64,000 nucleotides of DNA from Mycobacterium sp. GTDB lineage: Bacteria; Actinomycetota; Actinomycetes; Mycobacteriales; Mycobacteriaceae. Made by a program: the position numbers and the translations under genes. The stretch covers positions 1-64,000 of the forward strand of contig JACPVR010000016.1 in assembly GCA_016197405.1 (NCBI GenBank), written 5' to 3'. The first letter of the stretch is position 1. Each line of letters starts with the position of its first letter. The notes below the pieces were generated by a model. The model was not told where the DNA came from. It searched no databases and saw only the letters and a program-made list of their open reading frames with translations. Shown in pieces: positions 56,963 through 64,000 of this stretch.

Positions 56963-57523
56963 ATGGCCGATCCCTCGTCCCGTCCCCGGTTGTCGGTGGC
57001 CGACTGGGTGCAGGCCGGCTTCGGCGTCATCGCCGACGAAGGACTCAAGGCGCTCACCATCGACCGGTTGTGCCGTCAGACCGGTGCCACCAAGGGCAGC
57101 TTCTACTGGCACTTCAGCGATATGAACGGCTACCGGGCGGCATTGATCGACGCGTGGGCGCAGTTGCGTGACGTCGACCGTAGACATTTCGACGACCTCG
57201 GCGCACTGCCGCCGCGGCAACGGCTCGCCGAGATGATGACAGCCCTGGTCTCACCGCGGCACTGGATGCTCGAGCGTGCGATGCGTGAATGGGCTCGTTC
57301 GGAGCCCACCGTGGCCGCGGCGGTGCACGACTCCGACGGGCGGGTGGTGGCGGCGGTGCGGCGGGCATTCCTCGACGACGGGTTCGACGCCGAGGAGGCC
57401 GCGGTGCGCGCCAACGCGACCTTCGCCGCCGGTATCGGATTCCTGCACCTGTCCGGTCCGCACCCGGACTCCCGGCTGGCCGCGGGCCGCGAACGCTTCC
57501 TGGACATCATGCTGCGGCACTGA
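56963..57523 (+). CDS. TetR-family transcriptional regulator
   Basis: 186 residues. The N-terminal helix-turn-helix reads WVQAGFGVIADEGLKALTIDRLCRQTGATKGSFYWHFSDMNGYRAALIDAW, the standard TetR pattern with GSFYWHF. The rest is helical. It follows the transporter and ends eight bases before the convergent beta-lactamase-like gene. Its target is unknown; the preceding operon or the hydrolase gene are the nearest candidates. Confidence 0.85.
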   Translation: MADPSSRPRLSVADWVQAGFGVIADEGLKALTIDRLCRQTGATKGSFYWHFSDMNGYRAALIDAWAQLRDVDRRHFDDLGALPPRQRLAEMMTALVSPRHWMLERAMREWARSEPTVAAAVHDSDGRVVAAVRRAFLDDGFDAEEAAVRANATFAAGIGFLHLSGPHPDSRLAAGRERFLDIMLRH

Positions 57524-57531
57524 GCCGTCGG

Positions 57532-58737
57532 CTAGAGGCCCAGTGCCTCGTAGGTCCGCTTGACGAATTTCGGTTGTGCGGTGCGCAGTTTGGCCAGCGA
57601 GGTGTTGCCCGCGACGGCGGCCGCGGCGTCCGCCGACAGATTCGGTGCGTTCTGGATCAGGTAGATGATGATCAGATCGGCCTGCGGATCGGCCTGCCAC
57701 CAGGTGCCGAACGCGCCGGGCCAGCTGAACGTCCCCACGCCGCCGGGGCCGAACAGTTGGGTGGACTGCGCCGGGTCGGTGACCACCGACAGGTTCAGCC
57801 CGAAACCGCGTCCCAACCAGAACGGCATGCCCAGGAACGGGACTCGCTTCTGGGCATCGGTGAGCTGATCGGTGCGCATCAACGCCGCCGATTCCGGCGA
57901 CAGGATGCGGGTGCCGTCGACGGTGCCGCCGGCCAGCAGCATCCTGGCGAATGTCAGGTAGTCGTCGACGGTCGACCACATGCCGGCGCCGCCCTGGCAG
58001 AACTGCGGCGGCATGATCGGCGGCGGACCCATCACGTCGTGGTTGAGCGCGCCGGACTCGTCGAGGGTGTACATGGTGGCGGCCCGGCGTCGTGCCGACG
58101 CCGACAGGAAGAAACCGGTGTCGACCATCTTCAGCGGTTCGGTGATGCGTTCGGCGATCACCTCGTGCAGCGGTTTACCGGCGATCCGCGACAGCGCGAT
58201 GCCGAGCACATCGGTGCTGTGGCTGTAGGTCATCTGCTCGCCGGGCTGGTGGACCAGCGGCAGCTGCGCCAGCTCGGCTAGCCAGTGGTCGGAATCCTGG
58301 CGCATCGATATCCGCTCATAGGCCCGACCGATCGGCCCCGGCACCGAGAACCGGTAGGCCAGCCCGCTGCGGTGCGTCATCAGATCGTCGATCGTGATCG
58401 GCCGGCGCGCGGGCACCACCCGGTCCAGCGGCCCGACGGGGTCGGTCAGCACCGACATGTCGGCCAGCTCGGGCAACCAGCGGGCGACGGGGTCGCGCAA
58501 CGACAGCGTGCCCTCGTCGACGAAGGTCATGGCGGCGGCGACCGTCACCGGTTTGGACATCGACGCGATCCGGAACACCGTGTCGCGTTGCATCGGCAAC
58601 CCGGCCTCGATATCGCGATGGCCGATCTCATTGACCTGCAGGATGTTTCCGCCCTGCCATACCAAGGTGACCGCACCGGCCAGCAGGCCGTTGTCACAGG
58701 CCTCGCGAATGGACGCCTGATTACCGTCGAGGTTCAC
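57532..58737 (-). CDS. Class-C beta-lactamase-like serine hydrolase (S12 family)
   Basis: 401 residues. The SxxK motif SMSK starts at Ser59 with Lys62; the second motif is YSH with Tyr171 (TYSHSTD). The family includes class C beta-lactamases, DD-peptidases and EstB-type esterases. There is no signal peptide, so a cytoplasmic esterase is more likely than an exported lactamase. GTG 58737 is supported by TACCCT on the minus strand ending seven bases upstream. Confidence 0.85.
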   Translation of the reverse strand: MNLDGNQASIREACDNGLLAGAVTLVWQGGNILQVNEIGHRDIEAGLPMQRDTVFRIASMSKPVTVAAAMTFVDEGTLSLRDPVARWLPELADMSVLTDPVGPLDRVVPARRPITIDDLMTHRSGLAYRFSVPGPIGRAYERISMRQDSDHWLAELAQLPLVHQPGEQMTYSHSTDVLGIALSRIAGKPLHEVIAERITEPLKMVDTGFFLSASARRRAATMYTLDESGALNHDVMGPPPIMPPQFCQGGAGMWSTVDDYLTFARMLLAGGTVDGTRILSPESAALMRTDQLTDAQKRVPFLGMPFWLGRGFGLNLSVVTDPAQSTQLFGPGGVGTFSWPGAFGTWWQADPQADLIIIYLIQNAPNLSADAAAAVAGNTSLAKLRTAQPKFVKRTYEALGL

Positions 58738-58744
58738 CGGCCTC

Positions 58745-58750
58745 AGGGTA
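58745..58750 (-). promoter_or_regulatory. -10 hexamer TACCCT, leaderless start
   Basis: On the minus strand TACCCT ends seven bases before GTG 58737 and no ribosome binding site is present. Confidence 0.5.
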
Positions 58751-58867
58751 ATACCGCCGGCGGCTCACGGTGCGTCGATGCCGGTCTCATCGGGCACCAA
58801 TTGTCACCTGCGCCACATCAACCGCGGTCGGGGCCAGGCGATTAGCGTTGCCGGCGCGCGGGCCTGC

Positions 58868-58873
58868 TAAGCT
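58868..58873 (+). promoter_or_regulatory. -10 hexamer TAAGCT of the pyr operon
   Basis: TAAGCT fits TANNNT and would start transcription near base 58880, giving a leader of about 59 bases that contains the PyrR-binding motif. Confidence 0.35.
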
Positions 58874-58894
58874 GCCCCGCAGTTCGACATCCTT

Positions 58895-58926
58895 TAACGA
58901 TCCGTCCAGAGAGGCGGAGAAGGAGG
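58895..58926 (+). promoter_or_regulatory. PyrR-binding leader element overlapping the ribosome binding site
   Basis: The leader contains TCCAGAGAGGCGG (58905-58917), which matches the loop consensus TCCAGAGAGGCT of PyrR-binding RNAs in other Gram-positive bacteria. AAGGAGG follows at 58920-58926. PyrR with UMP should bind here and hide the ribosome binding site, repressing translation, as established for Mycobacterium smegmatis pyrR. Confidence 0.75.
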
Positions 58927-58938
58927 TCAAGGTAGACC

Positions 58939-59523
58939 ATGGGTGCCCACGAAGGCTCCGAAGACGGCGATCGGGAATTGCTGTCCGCGGCGGATGTCAG
59001 CCGGACCATCTCCCGCATCGCCCATCAGATCATCGAGAAGACCGCGCTCGACGGTCCCGACGGTCCCCGCGTCATCCTGCTGGGCATCCCGACCCGCGGC
59101 ACCGACCTCGCCGCCCGGCTGGCCCGCAACATCGGCGAATACTCCGACGTCACCGTCGGTCACGGTTCGCTGGACATCACGCTCTACCGCGACGATCTGA
59201 ACACCAAACCGCCACGCGCGCTGGAAGAGACCTCGATCCCCGAAGGCGGTATCGACGGCGCCCTGGTCATCCTGGTCGACGACGTCCTGTACTCCGGCCG
59301 CTCGGTGCGCGCGGCGCTGGACGCGCTACGCGATATCGGCAGGCCGCGAGCGGTTCAGCTGGCCGTCCTGGTGGACCGCGGCCACCGCGAACTGCCCATC
59401 CGCGCCGACTACGTCGGAAAGAACGTGCCGACCTCGCGCGCCGAGAACGTCAAGGTTCAACTCACCGAACACGACGGCCGCGACGGTGTGCGGATCGCCC
59501 CGTACGGGGGACCGGCCCGTTGA
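58939..59523 (+). CDS. pyrR: Bifunctional PyrR: pyr operon regulator / uracil phosphoribosyltransferase
   Basis: A 194-residue phosphoribosyltransferase-fold RNA-binding regulator. The PRPP loop is [21 protein letters not shown], with [20 protein letters not shown] earlier and ITLYRDDL typical of PyrR. It senses UMP and binds the leader at 58895-58926. ATG 58939 has a strong AAGGAGG 12 bases upstream and CAAGG closer. It heads the pyrR-pyrB-pyrC-(membrane protein)-carA-carB operon. Confidence 0.95.
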   Translation: MGAHEGSEDGDRELLSAADVSRTISRIAHQIIEKTALDGPDGPRVILLGIPTRGTDLAARLARNIGEYSDVTVGHGSLDITLYRDDLNTKPPRALEETSIPEGGIDGALVILVDDVLYSGRSVRAALDALRDIGRPRAVQLAVLVDRGHRELPIRADYVGKNVPTSRAENVKVQLTEHDGRDGVRIAPYGGPAR

Positions 59524-59551
59524 TCAGCGCCTGCGCGAAGAAGAGACACTC

Positions 59552-60508
59552 ATGAAGCATCTGCTGACCACCGCCGACCTGTCGCGCGACGACGCGACGG
59601 CGATCCTGGACAACGCCGACCGGTTCGCGGCGGCGCTGCTGGGCCGCGAGGTCAAGAAGCTGCCCACCCTGCGCGGGCGCACCATCATCACGATGTTCTA
59701 CGAGAACTCCACCCGCACCCGGGTGTCGTTCGAGGTGGCCGGCAAATGGATGAGCGCCGACGTCATCAACGTCAGCTCGTCGGGATCCTCGGTGGCCAAG
59801 GGGGAGTCGCTGCGCGATACCGCGCTGACCCTGCGCGCCGCCGGTGCCGACGCGCTCATCGTGCGCCACCCCGCCTCCGGTGCCGCTCAGCAGCTGGCGG
59901 CGTGGACCAACACCGGCAGCACCGGGCCCTCGGTGATCAACGCCGGCGACGGCACCCACGAGCATCCGACGCAGGCCCTGCTGGACGCGCTGACGATCCG
60001 GCAACGGCTGGGTTCGGTCGAGGGCAAACGCGTCGTCATCGTCGGCGATGTACTGCACAGCCGGGTGGCGCGCTCCAACGTCATGCTGCTGTCGACTCTC
60101 GGTGCCGAGGTGGTTCTGGTGGCCCCGCCCACGCTGCTGCCGGTCGGGGTCGCCGACTGGCCGGTGACGGTGTCGCATGATGTCGACGCCGAGCTGCCCG
60201 GCGCCGACGCGGTGCTGATGCTGCGGGTGCAGGCCGAACGGATGAACGGCGGATTCTTCCCGTCGGCGCGGGAGTACTCGGTGCTCTACGGCCTGTCGGA
60301 GCGACGCCAGGCGCTGCTACCCGGACATGCCGTGGTGTTGCACCCCGGCCCGATGCTGCGCGGCATGGAGATTGCGTCGTCGGTCGCCGACTCGTCGCAA
60401 TCGGCTGTGCTGCAACAGGTTTCCAATGGCGTCCACGTCCGGATGGCGGTGTTGTTCCACCTGCTCGTCGGCGCGGACCAGTCGGCCGAAGCGGGAGTGG
60501 TGGCATGA
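59552..60508 (+). CDS. pyrB: Aspartate carbamoyltransferase catalytic subunit
   Basis: A 318-residue enzyme making N-carbamoyl-aspartate from aspartate and carbamoyl phosphate. The carbamoyl-phosphate motif [13 protein letters not shown] and the [12 protein letters not shown] loop are intact, with [13 protein letters not shown] near the end. ATG 59552 is in the family position; the frame upstream is not homologous. No regulatory pyrI subunit is present. It overlaps pyrC by four bases. Confidence 0.96.
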   Translation: MKHLLTTADLSRDDATAILDNADRFAAALLGREVKKLPTLRGRTIITMFYENSTRTRVSFEVAGKWMSADVINVSSSGSSVAKGESLRDTALTLRAAGADALIVRHPASGAAQQLAAWTNTGSTGPSVINAGDGTHEHPTQALLDALTIRQRLGSVEGKRVVIVGDVLHSRVARSNVMLLSTLGAEVVLVAPPTLLPVGVADWPVTVSHDVDAELPGADAVLMLRVQAERMNGGFFPSAREYSVLYGLSERRQALLPGHAVVLHPGPMLRGMEIASSVADSSQSAVLQQVSNGVHVRMAVLFHLLVGADQSAEAGVVA

Positions 60509-61812
60509 CCAAGTCGGTGTCCGTCCTGATCCGGGGCGTGCGGCTCTACGGTGAAGGTGACCAGGTCGACGTCCTGGTCGAAGACGGTGTGATCGCCCAG
60601 ATCGGCGTGGGCTTGCCGGTCGACGCCGACCAGACCGTCATCGACGCCACCGGGCAGGTGCTGCTGCCGGGGTTCGTCGACCTGCACACCCACCTGCGCG
60701 AGCCGGGCCGCGAAGACACCGAGACCATCGAAACCGGTTCGGCGGCAGCCGCACTGGGCGGTTTCACGGCGGTCTTCGCGATGGCCAACACCCACCCGGT
60801 GGCCGATTCCCCGGTGGTGACCGATCACGTCTGGCAGCGCGGTCAGGCCGTCGGGCTGGTCGACGTGCATCCGGTCGGCGCGGTGACGGTCGGGCTGGAG
60901 GGCAAACAGCTCACCGAGATGGGCATGATGGCCAACGGCGCCGCCGGCGTGCGGATGTTCTCCGATGACGGCAAGTGCGTGCACGATCCGCTGCTGATGC
61001 GCCGCGCCCTGGAATACGCCACCGGTATCGGGGTGCTCATAGCCCAGCACGCCGAGGAGCCCCGGCTGACCGTCGGCGCGGTGGCACATGAGGGCCCCAA
61101 CGCCGCGCGCCTCGGTCTGGCCGGCTGGCCGCGTTCGGCCGAGGAATCCATCGTCGCGCGCGATGCCATCCTGGCCCGCGACGCCGGAGCCCGCGTGCAC
61201 ATCTGCCACGCCTCCACCGCGGGCACCGTCGAGCTGCTGAAATGGGCCAAGGCCCAAGGTATCTCGATCACCGCCGAGGTCACCCCGCACCACCTGCTGC
61301 TCGACGACAGCCGGTTGGCCAGCTATGACGGTGTCAACCGGGTCAATCCGCCGCTGCGGGAGGACTCCGACGCGCTGGCCCTGCGCCAGGCCCTGGCCGA
61401 CGGTGTCATCGACTGTGTGGCAACCGATCACGCGCCGCACGCCGAGCATGAGAAGTGCGTCGAGTTCGCCAACGCCCGCCCCGGCATGCTGGGCCTGCAG
61501 ACCGCGCTGTCGGTCGTCGCGCAGACCATGGTGGCCACGGGCCTGCTGACCTGGCGCGGCGTGGCACGGGTGATGAGCGAGAACCCGGCCCGCATCGTCG
61601 GCCTGCCCGATCAGGGCCGCCCGCTCGAGGTCGGTGAGCCGGCCAACCTGACCGTGGTGGATCCCGACGCCAGCTGGACCGTGGACGGGCCCGCGCTGGC
61701 GAGCCGGTCGGCCAACACGCCGTATGAGGCGATGACGCTGCCCGCGGTGGTGAGCGCCACGCTGCTGCGCGGGCGGATCACCGCGCGCGACGGGAAGGTC
61801 GAGCACCTGTGA
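60505..61812 (+). CDS. pyrC: Dihydroorotase
   Basis: A 435-residue amidohydrolase of the type-I class. The metal site [20 protein letters not shown] holds the HxH pair, and [17 protein letters not shown] contains the catalytic Asp. It closes carbamoyl-aspartate to dihydroorotate. Overlaps with pyrB and the following gene (four bases each) indicate coupled translation. Confidence 0.96.
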   Translation: MTKSVSVLIRGVRLYGEGDQVDVLVEDGVIAQIGVGLPVDADQTVIDATGQVLLPGFVDLHTHLREPGREDTETIETGSAAAALGGFTAVFAMANTHPVADSPVVTDHVWQRGQAVGLVDVHPVGAVTVGLEGKQLTEMGMMANGAAGVRMFSDDGKCVHDPLLMRRALEYATGIGVLIAQHAEEPRLTVGAVAHEGPNAARLGLAGWPRSAEESIVARDAILARDAGARVHICHASTAGTVELLKWAKAQGISITAEVTPHHLLLDDSRLASYDGVNRVNPPLREDSDALALRQALADGVIDCVATDHAPHAEHEKCVEFANARPGMLGLQTALSVVAQTMVATGLLTWRGVARVMSENPARIVGLPDQGRPLEVGEPANLTVVDPDASWTVDGPALASRSANTPYEAMTLPAVVSATLLRGRITARDGKVEHL

Positions 61813-62315
61813 ACACCGCGACGCTGGTCGGTTCGCTGATCTTCGCGGCAGTGCTGGTGCTGGTGATCGCGCTGCTGACACACCTGATGCTCAAGGGCTG
61901 GCGCAACCGCGCGCTGCGTCAGCTCAAGATCGTCGGCACGCTGCCCGCGCTGCCCGACAGTGTCGGCCCGGCGATCATCCCGGGTATCAAAGGCCTCTAT
62001 GTGGGCAGCACCCTGGCGCCGAGCTGGCAGGATCGCATCGCCGCCGGTGACCTGGGGTACCGCACCAAGGCCGTGCTGACCCGCTATCCGGAGGGAATCA
62101 TGCTGCAGCGCAGCGGGGCCGGACCGATCTGGATACCGGACGAGACCATCACCGCGATCCGCACCGAGCGGGGTATCGCGGGTAAGGCCATGACGCATGA
62201 CGGGATCCTGGCGATCCGGTGGAAATTGCCGTCGGGTGTCGAGATCGACACCGGCTTCCGGGCCGATGACCGGCGGCAGTACGACAACTGGGTGGGAGAG
62301 GCGGAGGTCGCGTGA
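61809..62315 (+). CDS. Rv1382-like membrane-anchored protein
   Basis: 168 residues. One N-terminal membrane segment ([23 protein letters not shown]) and a soluble domain with [39 protein letters not shown] and [21 protein letters not shown]. It sits between pyrC and carA in mycobacteria, in the same operon, with four-base overlaps on both sides. No enzymatic motif is visible and its role in pyrimidine metabolism is unknown. Confidence 0.88.
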   Translation: MNTATLVGSLIFAAVLVLVIALLTHLMLKGWRNRALRQLKIVGTLPALPDSVGPAIIPGIKGLYVGSTLAPSWQDRIAAGDLGYRTKAVLTRYPEGIMLQRSGAGPIWIPDETITAIRTERGIAGKAMTHDGILAIRWKLPSGVEIDTGFRADDRRQYDNWVGEAEVA

Positions 62316-63433
62316 CCGACAAAGCTGTACTGGTGCTCGAAGACGGCCGGGTTTTCACCGGCACCGTGTTCGGCGCCGTGGGCCAGACGCTGGGCGAGGC
62401 GGTGTTCTCGACCGGTATGTCCGGCTATCAGGAGACGCTGACCGACCCCAGCTATCACCGCCAGATCGTGGTCGCCACCGCACCGCAGATCGGCAACACC
62501 GGCTGGAACCACGAGGACGCCGAGAGTCGCGGCGACCGGATCTGGGTGGCCGGCTACGCCGTGCGTGACCCCAGCCCGCGGGCCTCCAACTGGCGCGCGA
62601 CCGGCACCCTGGACGACGAACTGGACCGCCAGGGCGTCGTCGGGATCGCCGGTATCGACACCCGCGCCGTGGTGCGCCACCTGCGCTCGCGCGGGTCGAT
62701 GAAGGCCGGCGTGTTCTCCGGTGCCGCGCTGGCCGATGTCGACGAACTGCTGGCCCGGGTGCGCGATCAGGAATCCATGCTGGGTGCTGACCTGGCCGGC
62801 CAGGTCAGCACCGATACGGAGTACGTGGTGGAACCCGTTGGGTCGCACCGGTTCACCGTCGCGGCCCTGGACCTGGGCATCAAGACCAACACGCCACGCA
62901 ACTTCGCCCGTCGCGGTGTGCGCAGCCACGTGCTGCCGTCCTCGGTGAGCTTCGACCAGATCGCCGAGCTCGCACCCGACGGGGTTTTCCTGTCCAACGG
63001 GCCCGGTGATCCGGCCACCGCCGATCATGTGGTGGCCCTGACCCGCGCGGTGCTCGACGCCGGAATCCCGCTGTTCGGAATCTGTTTCGGCAACCAGATC
63101 CTGGGGCGCGCGCTGGGCCGGTCGACTTACAAGATGACCTTCGGTCACCGCGGTATCAACATCCCGGTGCTCGACCATGTCACCGGCCGGGTGGCGATCA
63201 CCGCGCAGAACCACGGTTTCGCCCTGGAAGGTGAGGCCGGCGAGGAGTTCGACACCGATTTCGGCCGCGCCGTCGTCACCCACACCTGCGCCAACGACGG
63301 TGTGGTGGAAGGGATCGCGCTGGCCGACGGCCGGGCGTTCTCGGTGCAGTACCACCCGGAAGCCGCCGCGGGCCCGCATGACGCCGAGTACCTGTTCGAC
63401 CAGTTCATCGACCTGATGGCGGGGCAGAAGTGA
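62312..63433 (+). CDS. carA: Carbamoyl-phosphate synthase small subunit
   Basis: A 373-residue glutamine amidotransferase subunit supplying ammonia to CarB. The nucleophile is Cys258 in [10 protein letters not shown] (the family form GICLGHQ is altered here to GICFGNQ, as in other actinobacteria), and [13 protein letters not shown] carries the His/Glu pair. The N-terminal CPSase small-chain domain ([19 protein letters not shown]) is intact. GTG 62312 overlaps the previous gene by four bases. The carB start lies about 95 bases after its end. Confidence 0.96.
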   Translation: MTDKAVLVLEDGRVFTGTVFGAVGQTLGEAVFSTGMSGYQETLTDPSYHRQIVVATAPQIGNTGWNHEDAESRGDRIWVAGYAVRDPSPRASNWRATGTLDDELDRQGVVGIAGIDTRAVVRHLRSRGSMKAGVFSGAALADVDELLARVRDQESMLGADLAGQVSTDTEYVVEPVGSHRFTVAALDLGIKTNTPRNFARRGVRSHVLPSSVSFDQIAELAPDGVFLSNGPGDPATADHVVALTRAVLDAGIPLFGICFGNQILGRALGRSTYKMTFGHRGINIPVLDHVTGRVAITAQNHGFALEGEAGEEFDTDFGRAVVTHTCANDGVVEGIALADGRAFSVQYHPEAAAGPHDAEYLFDQFIDLMAGQK

Positions 63434-63528
63434 TGCCCACCAGCCCCGCGACCGAGCGTGTCTGTACGCAACACGCCGCGCAAATATGTACAAACACGCG
63501 CGCTCGCGCTGAAGTGAAGGAGCGCTAA
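63433..63528 (+). repeat. Palindromic repeat with a 31-codon open frame between carA and carB
   Basis: Arms at 63448-63467 and 63488-63507 are complementary at 17 of 20 positions, forming a hairpin with a 20-base loop. A frame from ATG 63433 (overlapping the carA stop, TGATG) reads through it to TAA 63526-63528, which touches the carB start. GAAGGAG before carB lies at 63517-63522. The frame has no recognisable protein and is more likely a repeat that happens to read open, keeping translation coupled. The right arm ends in ACACGCGCGCTCGCG, similar to bases near 124-138. Confidence 0.55.

Positions 63529-64000
<472 letters not shown>

Noticed and set aside
63433..63528. A separate small protein gene between carA and carB
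   Set aside because: The frame is made mostly of a palindromic repeat and its product has no recognisable features; it is described as a repeat instead.

Overview
The window is a high-GC actinobacterial chromosome segment. Its gene order and content point to a rapidly growing mycobacterium (Mycolicibacterium type). Long blocks follow the M. tuberculosis order around Rv2578c-Rv2533c (radical SAM Rv2578c, Rv2575, aspS, the Rv2566-Rv2569c group, rarA, YjbQ, alaS-ruvX-mltG-aroE-Rv2551c, aroC-aroK-aroB, Rv2536, pepQ-efp-nusB) and Rv1379-Rv1384 (pyrR-pyrB-pyrC-Rv1382-carA-carB). These blocks alternate with accessory catabolic and transport genes. No tRNA, rRNA, CRISPR array, prophage or complete insertion sequence was recognised. 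Species assignment is inference; I could run no searches.

Layout. 1-100: 3' end of an IS30-like transposase. 164-4940 (minus): complete urea ABC importer operon urtABCDE with a GlnR-like box in front. 5208-6944: small exported protein, cold-shock protein with a strong terminator, and the Rv2578c radical SAM protein. 6954-11843 (minus): TetR-controlled catabolic cluster (amidohydrolase, two overlapping acyl-CoA dehydrogenases, SnoaL/NTF2-like protein), with a divergent thioesterase-like gene. 12999-21543: YpfJ-type metallopeptidase, type-B carboxylesterase, SRPBCC protein, aspS, LysR, two F420/deazaflavin-type enzymes and a thiolase. 21632-34099 (plus): HxlR regulator, two paralogous condensation-like acyltransferases flanking a DUF389 membrane protein, then a four-gene operon of transglutaminase/DUF2126, ATP-grasp/Alpha-E, a second transglutaminase and a zinc peptidase. 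This last stretch is the most interesting poorly characterised system in the window.

34181-51746 is mostly housekeeping: DUF3097, a secreted protein, rarA, envelope and stress proteins, alaS-ruvX-mltG-aroE-prepilin peptidase, aroC-aroK-aroB, two membrane proteins, pepQ-efp-nusB. The dehydroquinate dehydratase gene expected next to aroB is absent and an unrelated reverse-strand membrane gene sits there. 51848-58737 is accessory: 2OG-Fe(II) oxygenase, then LysR, DszC/SfnB-like flavoprotein, MetE-core methyltransferase and SatP-type transporter (perhaps sulfur assimilation), TetR, and a class-C-type serine hydrolase. 58939-64000 is the pyrimidine operon, preceded by a recognisable PyrR-binding leader. 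It runs into carB, which is cut by the window edge, and a palindromic repeat lies between carA and carB.

Many genes have a TANNNT -10 hexamer 6-8 bases before the start codon and no ribosome binding site, the arrangement expected for leaderless mycobacterial transcripts. These were used to choose starts. No gene-free stretch exceeds about 270 bases.
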